Shown in pieces: positions 55,038 through 64,000 of a stretch of 64,000 nucleotides of DNA. The position numbers were made by a program, and so were the translations under genes. How positions within the stretch are numbered: the first letter of the stretch is position 1; every line of letters starts with the position of its first letter. The DNA is from Burkholderia catarinensis (GTDB lineage: Bacteria; Pseudomonadota; Gammaproteobacteria; Burkholderiales; Burkholderiaceae): positions 124,001 to 188,000 of the forward strand of contig NZ_MDEQ02000012.1 in the NCBI RefSeq assembly GCF_001883705.2. The letters are read 5' to 3'. The notes beneath the pieces were generated by a model. That model was given only the letters and a program-made list of their open reading frames with translations. It did no database searches and was not told the origin of the DNA.

Positions 55038-56867
55038 ATGAGCCTGTTGATGTCTCGGCGCGATCTCGCGTTCCTGCTGTACGACTGGCTCGACGCCGAA
55101 GCGCTGGCCGCGCTGCCGCGCTACGCGGAGCACAGCCGCGAGACCTTCGATGCGGTGCTCGACACCAGCGAGCGGATTGCCGAAGACCTGTTCGCGCCGC
55201 ATGCGGCACGCGGCGATCGCGAGGAACCGCATTTCGACGGTGAGCGCGTGACGCTGATCCCGGAAGTCGGGCCGGCCGTGCGAGCGTTCGCGGACGCCGG
55301 GCTGATCGCAGCGGGGCATGACGAAGCGCTCGGCGGCATGCGGTTGCCGAAGCTGGTCGAAGCCGCATCGTTCCTGTTCTTCCAGGCCGCGAACATCGCG
55401 ACCGCCGCGTATCCGTTCCTGACTGTCGCCAATGCGAACCTGCTCGTCGCGCACGGCAGCCCCGCGCAGATCGACGCGTTCGCGCGTCCGGAACTGGAAG
55501 GGCGTTTCCTCGGCACGATGTGCCTGTCCGAACCGCAAGCCGGGTCGTCGCTGTCCGACATCGCGACGCGCGCGGATTTCGAAGGCGACTCGTCGCTCGG
55601 CCCGCGCTACCGGCTGACCGGCAACAAGATGTGGATCTCCGGCGGCGAACACGAGCTGACGGAGAACATCGTCCACCTCGTCCTCGCGAAGATTCCCGAC
55701 GAACACGGCCGGCTGCTGCCCGGCACGCGCGGCATCTCGCTGTTCATCGTGCCCAAATACCTGCCGGGGACCGGCGGCGGTGCGCAGGGCGAGCACAACG
55801 ACGTGGTGCTCGCGGGGCTGAACCACAAGATGGGCTATCGCGGCACGACCAACTGCCTGCTGAACTTCGGCGAAGGCACGCGCCATCGTCCGGAAGGGCG
55901 TGCGGGTGCGATCGGCTATCTGGTCGGTCAGCCGAACCACGGCATTGCCTACATGTTCCACATGATGAACGAGGCGCGCATCGGTGTCGGCGCGGGCGCG
56001 GTGGCGCTCGGCTACACGGGTTATCTGCACGCGCTCGACTACGCGCGCAACCGGCCGCAGGGACGTGCGCTCGGGCCGGCCGGCAAGGATGCGGCCGCGC
56101 CGCAGGCGCCGATCGTCGAACATCCGGACGTGCGGCGCATGCTGCTCGCACAGAAGGCCTATGTCGAAGGCGGCCTCGCGCTGATCCTGTACTGCGCGAA
56201 GCTGGTCGACGAAGCACGCGCGCACGACGACGCGCAGGTGCGCGCCGATGCCGCGCACCTGCTCGACATCCTGACGCCGATCGCGAAAAGCTGGCCGTCG
56301 CAGTGGTGTCTCGCCGCGAACGACCTTGCGATCCAGGTGCACGGCGGCTATGGCTACACGCGCGATTACGCGGTCGAGCGGCTCTATCGCGACAATCGCC
56401 TGAATCCGATTCACGAAGGCACGCACGGGATCCAGGCGCTCGACCTGCTGGGCCGCAAGGTTGTACAGGGCGACGGCGCGTCGCTGCGCGCACTCGACGC
56501 GCGGATCGGCGCGACCGTCGAACGCGCGCGGGCGCCGGATGCCGGCATGCACGAGCAGGCCGATGCGCTGGCGCAGCGCTGGGCGCAGCTGTGCGACGTC
56601 ACGCAACAGCTGGGCGCGATCGGCGATCCGCAGACGCGGCTTGCGAACGCGAGCGTCTATCTGGAAGCGTTCGGCCATCTCGTCGTCGCATGGCTGTGGC
56701 TCGACGTGACGCTCGCCGCGCATGGATACGGCGGCGATTTCCACGACGGCAAGCGCGCGGCGGCCCGTTATTTTTTCCGCTGGGAATTGCCGAAAGTGGA
56801 TGCGCAGCTCGATCTGCTGTCGAGCGTCGACACGACGACGCTCGACATGCGCGACGCGTGGTTCTGA
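55038..56867 (+). CDS. Acyl-CoA dehydrogenase (DmdC-like)
   Basis: 609 aa, longer than ordinary acyl-CoA dehydrogenases and with the extra C-terminal domain of the DmdC/3-methylmercaptopropionyl-CoA dehydrogenase group. FAD-binding and substrate regions are GTMCLSEPQAGSSLSDIATR, GNKMWISGGEH, MMNEARIGVGAGAVALGYTG, IQVHGGYGYTRDYAVERLYR, and the catalytic-type Glu near NPIHEGTHGIQALDLLGRK. The true substrate is unknown; many such genes act on other acyl-CoAs. GGGAGG precedes the ATG at 55038. Confidence 0.88.
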   Translation: MSLLMSRRDLAFLLYDWLDAEALAALPRYAEHSRETFDAVLDTSERIAEDLFAPHAARGDREEPHFDGERVTLIPEVGPAVRAFADAGLIAAGHDEALGGMRLPKLVEAASFLFFQAANIATAAYPFLTVANANLLVAHGSPAQIDAFARPELEGRFLGTMCLSEPQAGSSLSDIATRADFEGDSSLGPRYRLTGNKMWISGGEHELTENIVHLVLAKIPDEHGRLLPGTRGISLFIVPKYLPGTGGGAQGEHNDVVLAGLNHKMGYRGTTNCLLNFGEGTRHRPEGRAGAIGYLVGQPNHGIAYMFHMMNEARIGVGAGAVALGYTGYLHALDYARNRPQGRALGPAGKDAAAPQAPIVEHPDVRRMLLAQKAYVEGGLALILYCAKLVDEARAHDDAQVRADAAHLLDILTPIAKSWPSQWCLAANDLAIQVHGGYGYTRDYAVERLYRDNRLNPIHEGTHGIQALDLLGRKVVQGDGASLRALDARIGATVERARAPDAGMHEQADALAQRWAQLCDVTQQLGAIGDPQTRLANASVYLEAFGHLVVAWLWLDVTLAAHGYGGDFHDGKRAAARYFFRWELPKVDAQLDLLSSVDTTTLDMRDAWF

Positions 56868-57015
56868 ACGGTGGCTCGCTGACATTCCGGAATGCTGACG
56901 ATGTCGCGGATGCCGATCCTGCCGGCGCTCGCGTGCTCGTCGTAAACCGTCCGTGTGGGCATGTCCCGCAGGCTGACCCGATGCGCGGCCGCGCCGCGCC
57001 AGGAGAGAGAAGAGC

Positions 57016-57996
<981 letters not shown>

Positions 57997-58059
57997 TCCG
58001 GCTGTTCCGCGCGGTGCTTCGGCGCAGGCCGAGCGGTTGCGGTTCGACGGGGGTTGCCG

Positions 58060-58185
58060 TTACGCGACCTGCTGCAGGAAGGCCGCGACTCGCTGGCCGA
58101 GCGCGCGATGCTGATCGGCCGCGAAATGAACGCCGTCCACCGGGCTGACCTCGACGATCGCGCCGGCGTCCAGGATCTCCGTCAG
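58060..58185 (-). pseudogene. C-terminal remnant of an SGNH/GDSL hydrolase
   Basis: The minus strand encodes about 40 residues, LTEILDAGAIVEVSPVDGVH then FAADQHRALGQRVAAFLQQV, up to TAA. This matches the end of SGNH hydrolases, where DGVHF carries the catalytic Asp and His. The rest of the gene is missing, and the fragment abuts the 3' end of the PadR gene. The region upstream of the match shifts frame into the PadR stop. Confidence 0.55.
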
Positions 58186-58189
58186 TGGT

Positions 58190-58726
58190 TCAATCCTTCG
58201 GCAATCGCAGCGTGTCGAGCGCATCCTGCGAAAACTCGACCCAGAACCGCTCGTTCGCGATGCCGGCCTGCAAGACCAGATGCTGAAGGCGCTTCGTGCG
58301 CGAATCGGTGTCTTCCGGGAAATCGCGCGCCTCGATCTGAAGATACAGGTCGAGCTTCTCCTGGTGGAGCGCGATGCGCCGCCTGATTTCGTCCTCGAGG
58401 CCGGCCGGGCCGAGTACCGCTTCCGCCCGCAGGCGCACCATCAACGCTTCGCGCAACGGCGTCGGATCTTCCTGCTCGGCGATCCAGCGCCGCAGCTCCT
58501 TCTTGCCGGCCGGCAGGATCCGGTACGCGCGCTTGCGCCCGCGCCCCGATTCGGCGGGCAGCGATTCGATCCAGCCCGTTTCCTCGAGACGGCCCAGCTC
58601 GCGATAGATCTGCTGGTGCGTCGCCTGCCAGAAATAGCCGATCGAGCGATCGAAACGGTCGGCAAGCTCGGAGCCGGAACCGGGGCGTTCGGCGAGAGCG
58701 GTGAGGAGCGCGTGAGGCAAGGACAT
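58190..58726 (-). CDS. PadR-family transcriptional regulator
   Basis: 178 aa from ATG 58726 (MSLPHALLTALAERPGSGSE). The winged-helix part carries GYFWQATHQQIYRELGRLEE, then GRGRKRAYRILPAGKKELRR, as in PadR. A C-terminal helical dimerisation domain with leucine-rich helices follows. Two identical-type palindromes lie between it and the divergent fadH-like gene, which suggests autoregulation and repression of fadH. The ligand is unknown. Confidence 0.9.
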   Translation of the reverse strand: MSLPHALLTALAERPGSGSELADRFDRSIGYFWQATHQQIYRELGRLEETGWIESLPAESGRGRKRAYRILPAGKKELRRWIAEQEDPTPLREALMVRLRAEAVLGPAGLEDEIRRRIALHQEKLDLYLQIEARDFPEDTDSRTKRLQHLVLQAGIANERFWVEFSQDALDTLRLPKD

Positions 58727-58753
58727 GTCGGATCGGAGGAGGCCGCGGAATGA

Positions 58754-60898
<2,145 letters not shown>

Positions 60899-60941
60899 GA
60901 CCGGTTCGTTCCTTTTCCGTCCGACGATACAGGAGACTTCG

Positions 60942-61382
60942 ATGACGCATTCACCGTTGCATGTTCATCCCGCTGTCGCGAAATCGCTCGACACGTGGCA
61001 TGCGCTGATCGAACGCAAGGACCTCGGCGCGCTGGAAACGATTGTCCATCCGGACGCCGTGTTCCGTTCGCCGATGGCGTTCAAGCCGTACGGGCCGGCG
61101 CCCGCGCTGTTGATGGCGCTGCGCACGGTGATCACGATCCTCGAGAATTTCACGTATCACCGGCAGTTCGTCGCCGACGACGGCAAGAACGTGGTGCTGG
61201 AGTTCAGCGCGACCGTCGGCGACAAGGCGCTGAAGGGGATCGACATGATCCGCTTCGACGATGACGGGCGGATCGTCGAATTCGAGGTGATGATCCGGCC
61301 GTTCAATGCGCTGCAGGCGCTCGGCGCGGAAATGGGCGCGCGGCTCGGGCAGCAGCTCCCGGCGTTCAAGGTGGGCGGCTGA
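60942..61382 (+). CDS. NTF2-like (SnoaL-type) protein
   Basis: 146 aa from ATG 60942 (AGGAGA upstream). It has the cone-shaped NTF2/SnoaL pattern: HALIERKDLGALETIVHPDAVFRSPM (key parts), a hydrophobic helix, then GKNVVLEFSATVGDKALKG and DMIRFDDDGRIVEFEVMIRP. No catalytic residue can be assigned; such proteins often act as small isomerases or have no enzyme activity. It follows fadH by 43 bases, probably in its operon. Confidence 0.8.
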   Translation: MTHSPLHVHPAVAKSLDTWHALIERKDLGALETIVHPDAVFRSPMAFKPYGPAPALLMALRTVITILENFTYHRQFVADDGKNVVLEFSATVGDKALKGIDMIRFDDDGRIVEFEVMIRPFNALQALGAEMGARLGQQLPAFKVGG

Positions 61383-61442
61383 GTCGGGTCAGCCACCGCG
61401 ACGCCCGACGTACCGTCGCGCACGCGCCGGCCGCGCCCGGGT

Positions 61443-62510
61443 TCAGCGCACGGTCGTGCCCGGTAGGTTGCCGTCGAACGCATCCTGCAGCAGCGCGCGC
61501 AGGCCGTCGCGTTCGATCGGGCGCGGGTTCCAGTACGGATTGGCCGCCGCGAGATCGGCCGCGCGCTCGAGGTCGGCTTCCTGCATGCCGATCGCCTTCA
61601 ACGAGACCGGTGCACCGTTGTCGAGCGCCAGCGCGTAGAGGCCGCGCGCCGCATCGTTCGTGCCGAGCGCGCGGGCGATCCGCCGCATCGCGTCCGGCGC
61701 GTGCGCCGCGTTGTATGCGAGCGTATGCGGCAGCACGACCGTGTGGGTCGGCGCGTGCGGAAGATTGAAGCTGCCGCCGAGCGTGTGGCAGAGCTTGTGG
61801 TGCAGCGCCATGCCGACGTTGCCGAGCACCATGCCGCACAGCCACGCGCCGTGGAGCGCGTCGCCGCGCGCGTCGATATCGGCGGGGTTTCTGCGCACGC
61901 CGGGCAGGCCGCGCGCCAGTGCGCGGATGCCTTCTTCGGCGACGAGGCTCATGACCGGGTTCGCGTTGTTTGCGTAGAGGCCCTCCGCCGCGTGCGCGAT
62001 CGCATTGATGCCGCTCGTCACGGACAGTTCGACCGGCAGCGTGACGGTGAGCTCGGGATCGTAGATCACCGTTTTCGGCAACACGCGTGCATCGGTGCCG
62101 GTGCGCTTGAGGCCGCCGTCGGTCAAGCCGTAGATCGGCGTCATTTCGCTGCCGGCGTACGTCGTCGGTATCGCGAGGATCGGCAGGCTGCTTTCGAGCG
62201 CGATCGCCTTGCCGAGGCCGATCGTCGAGCCGCCGCCGATCGCGATCGCGCAATCCGCGTCGCATGACCGGGCGACCGCCCGCGCATCGCGGGCGATTTC
62301 GATCGGCACGTGCATCGTCGCGCGATCGTACAACCCGGCGGCATGCGCACCGAGCCGCTCGACGATGCGTTGCGCCAGGTCGCGCTGTTCCGGCGTGCAG
62401 AGCACGAGCGCACGTTGTGCGCCAAGTTCCAGCACTTCGCGTTCGAGATGCTGCAGGCTGCCTGCACCGAAGACGACGCGTGCCGGACGCGCCTGGTAAA
62501 TGAAGTTCAT
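61443..62510 (-). CDS. Maleylacetate reductase
   Basis: 355 aa of the iron-containing alcohol dehydrogenase family. NAD-binding text includes FGAGSLQHLEREV and GGGSTIGLGKAIAL. The metal-binding His region is SGINAIAHAAEGLYANNANP and GMALHHKLCHTLGGSFNLPH. It reduces maleylacetate to 3-oxoadipate. With the hydroxyquinol dioxygenase upstream it forms the lower hydroxyquinol pathway. It follows the Dabb gene by 7 bases in the operon on the minus strand. Confidence 0.93.
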   Translation of the reverse strand: MNFIYQARPARVVFGAGSLQHLEREVLELGAQRALVLCTPEQRDLAQRIVERLGAHAAGLYDRATMHVPIEIARDARAVARSCDADCAIAIGGGSTIGLGKAIALESSLPILAIPTTYAGSEMTPIYGLTDGGLKRTGTDARVLPKTVIYDPELTVTLPVELSVTSGINAIAHAAEGLYANNANPVMSLVAEEGIRALARGLPGVRRNPADIDARGDALHGAWLCGMVLGNVGMALHHKLCHTLGGSFNLPHAPTHTVVLPHTLAYNAAHAPDAMRRIARALGTNDAARGLYALALDNGAPVSLKAIGMQEADLERAADLAAANPYWNPRPIERDGLRALLQDAFDGNLPGTTVR

Positions 62511-62517
62511 GTCGTCG

Positions 62518-62820
62518 TCACTCCGTTGCGTAATCGACCTGATGGCGCGCGATGCGCAGGCCCGTCAGCGCGTCTCTTACGCGTTCGTGTTCCGGATGCG
62601 CCGCATAGGCGTCGAGTGCCGCGCGCGACTCGAATTCGGCGACGAGAATCAGGTCGCACGCGTGATCGGCCGCGCTGAAATCCGTGCCGACCTCGAGGTG
62701 CGTCATGCCGGGAATCCGGCCGCGCAGGCCTTCGAATGCGTTCTTCACGGTGGTGCGTGCCGCGGTGCGTTCGGGTTCGGTCGAGCCGGCGACGTTCCAC
62801 ATCACGACGTGCCGGATCAT
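62518..62820 (-). CDS. Dabb (stress-responsive alpha/beta-barrel) domain protein
   Basis: 100 aa. MIRHVVMWNVAGSTEPERTA starts a ferredoxin-like dimeric fold, with MTHLEVGTDFSAADHACDL and a C-terminal VRDALTGLRIARHQVDYATE. It overlaps the dioxygenase gene by 4 bases (ATGA at 62817-62820) and precedes the maleylacetate reductase. Such proteins occur in aromatic catabolic operons; a role as isomerase, lactone-handling or protein-stability factor is conjecture. Confidence 0.82.
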   Translation of the reverse strand: MIRHVVMWNVAGSTEPERTAARTTVKNAFEGLRGRIPGMTHLEVGTDFSAADHACDLILVAEFESRAALDAYAAHPEHERVRDALTGLRIARHQVDYATE

Positions 62821-63698
62821 GCGGCACGCTCCGCGCGATTCAGCACGAAGTCGTAATCGAGCGTGTAGAACGGCGTGTCCATGCGCGATCCGTCGGGCGC
62901 GGCGCCGGGCGCGTGCCGGACCCAGTCGGCGACGAGGGTCGAACGCACGCCGAATACCGCATCGGAGTCGAGATAGCGGTCGCCGTTGCGGAACACGTGC
63001 GTGATCAGCGTTTCGTAGCCGTGCGCGTCGATCATGAAGTGCAGGTGCGCGGGGCGCCACGGGTGACGGCCGAGCGCATCGAGCATCGCGCCGACGGGGC
63101 CGTCGTGCGGAATCGGATACGGCTCGGCGAGGATCGAGCGGAACGCGTAGCGGCCGTCGGCGCCGGTGTGCAGCCGGCCGCGCGCGCGGTGCGTGATCGA
63201 CCCGTCTTCGGCCGGAAGCTGCACGTCGTAGTGCCCGTCCTCGTCGGCCTGCCAGACTTCCAGCGAGGCATGCGCGACCGGCGTACCGTCGATGTCGCGC
63301 ACGTGGCCCGATACGAAGCACGGTTCGCCGCATGCGCCGTTCGCGATGTCGTCGAACATCCCGAACTCGCGGCTGCCTTCGACGTAGAACGGCCCGAACA
63401 CGGTCGCTTCCGTGCAGCCGGCCGGCTTTGCATGATTCTGCGCGGTGACGAGCGTCGACAGCCCGAGCACGTCGGACAGCAGGATGAACTCCTGACGCTT
63501 GTCGTCGGTGATGTGGCCGACGGCCGTCAGGAAGCCGATCGCGGTTTGCCATTCGGCTTCGGTGAGTTTCGTTTCCCGCGCAAACGAATGCAGGTGCTGG
63601 ACCAGGCTGGTCATGACCGTGCGCAGCCGCTCGTCGCGACAGCCGCCCAGCGACGCGATCACGGCTTGCGTGATGGTGTCTTCGTCGAGATTGCGCAT
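62817..63698 (-). CDS. Hydroxyquinol 1,2-dioxygenase (intradiol)
   Basis: 293 aa from ATG 63698 (AGGAGACA upstream). Ring-cleavage enzyme converting 1,2,4-trihydroxybenzene to maleylacetate. The N-terminal helical domain is followed by the intradiol core with Fe(III) ligands visible: Tyr in VFGPFYVEGSRE, Tyr in GRYAFRSILAEPYP, and two His in RPAHLHFMIDAHG. The linked maleylacetate reductase favours hydroxyquinol over catechol as substrate. A divergent LysR gene lies 118 bases away. Confidence 0.93.
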   Translation of the reverse strand: MRNLDEDTITQAVIASLGGCRDERLRTVMTSLVQHLHSFARETKLTEAEWQTAIGFLTAVGHITDDKRQEFILLSDVLGLSTLVTAQNHAKPAGCTEATVFGPFYVEGSREFGMFDDIANGACGEPCFVSGHVRDIDGTPVAHASLEVWQADEDGHYDVQLPAEDGSITHRARGRLHTGADGRYAFRSILAEPYPIPHDGPVGAMLDALGRHPWRPAHLHFMIDAHGYETLITHVFRNGDRYLDSDAVFGVRSTLVADWVRHAPGAAPDGSRMDTPFYTLDYDFVLNRAERAA

Positions 63699-63816
63699 TG
63701 GGGTTGTCTCCTGATGTCGTTCGATGGCGCGTTGACGTAACATTAATTCTTCCTTGAATCGTAAAAAAGAGGGTTTGGAGGAGTTTTGTTCTCCGCCAGG
63801 TGGAAGAATCGAACGC

Positions 63817-64000
63817 ATGGACAAGTGGACGCAGATCGAATTTTTCGTGCAGGTGGCCGAGTTGGGCAGCCTGTCGAAGGCAGCCGAGCGGCTCGGCATG
63901 TCGAGCGCGGCGGCGAGCCGCTGCCTGAACGCGCTTGAAGAACGGCTGGCCGCGCGGCTCGTCGAGCGGACCACGCGCCGCCTGTGGCTGACCGACGCGG
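63817..64000 (+). CDS. LysR-family transcriptional regulator (5' part)
   Basis: Only the first 61 codons lie in the window. MDKWTQIEFFVQVAELGSLS and the helix-turn-helix ERLGMSSAAASRCLNALEER are a clear LysR N-terminus. It is divergent from the hydroxyquinol operon, whose control it very probably provides. The promoters share the 118-base spacer 63699-63816, which is AT-rich near 63740-63770. Confidence 0.88.
   Translation, partial: MDKWTQIEFFVQVAELGSLSKAAERLGMSSAAASRCLNALEERLAARLVERTTRRLWLTDA

Overview
The window is high-GC DNA from a Burkholderia (sensu stricto, most likely Burkholderia cepacia complex) main chromosome. The basis is gene content and order: the run ftsH-folP-glmM-pstSCAB-phoU-phoB-phoR-ppk/ppx, a Burkholderia-type OlsB ornithine acyltransferase, codon use strongly biased to G/C, and BCC-like T6SS cargo. 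The species assignment is inference from family knowledge; no search was run.

Layout. (1) 1-14.6 kb is a conserved core block: the 3' end of ftsH with its terminator, folP, glmM, then the complete phosphate regulon (pstS behind a clear array of Pho boxes, pstCAB, phoU, phoB, phoR). After a bidirectional terminator come the divergent polyphosphate genes ppk and ppx. (2) 14.6-17.0 kb holds a secreted small protein, a LysR regulator and a divergent beta-class-like GST. (3) 17.0-29.4 kb is an accessory type VI secretion island. It has a truncated and an intact DUF3592-like gene, a glycine-rich unknown, an orphan full-length tssF, then vgrG, a DUF2169 adaptor, a PAAR-like lipase effector, an ankyrin lipoprotein (probable immunity), a second putative toxin with a nuclease-like C-terminus and its probable immunity gene. 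It ends in a decayed type III restriction-subunit remnant at the 3' side of tRNA-Pro. (4) 29.4-38.9 kb returns to housekeeping genes: SixA-like phosphatase, olsB, MATE exporter, DUF2288, acyl-CoA synthetase, an NlpD-like LysM/M23 lipoprotein, an aldose-1-epimerase-like gene, a 28-aa membrane microprotein, uppP and tRNA-Arg. (5) 38.9-44.6 kb is a prophage remnant at tRNA-Arg: integrase, an excisionase-like protein and small phage genes joined by 4-nt overlaps, ending in an ORF that fuses a phage gene to a truncated SDR gene. A LysR gene and an IS256-family transposase fragment follow. (6) 44.7-50.2 kb carries glmS, a periplasmic glycosidase-like protein and wecB, an amino-sugar supply group with long gene-poor spacers. 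(7) 51.3-64 kb is a catabolic region: iorAB-type molybdenum hydroxylase, class II aldolase, acyl-CoA dehydrogenase, quinone oxidoreductase, a PadR regulator with two perfect 16-bp operator-like palindromes before fadH, an NTF2-like protein, and a hydroxyquinol operon (maleylacetate reductase, Dabb protein, hydroxyquinol 1,2-dioxygenase) divergent from a LysR gene cut by the window edge.

The most novel material is the T6SS cargo module (especially the 26.1-27.7 kb toxin/immunity pair and the 17.2-18.5 kb unknowns), the in-frame SDR-phage chimera, the 28-aa microprotein with its own terminator, and the paired PadR operators.
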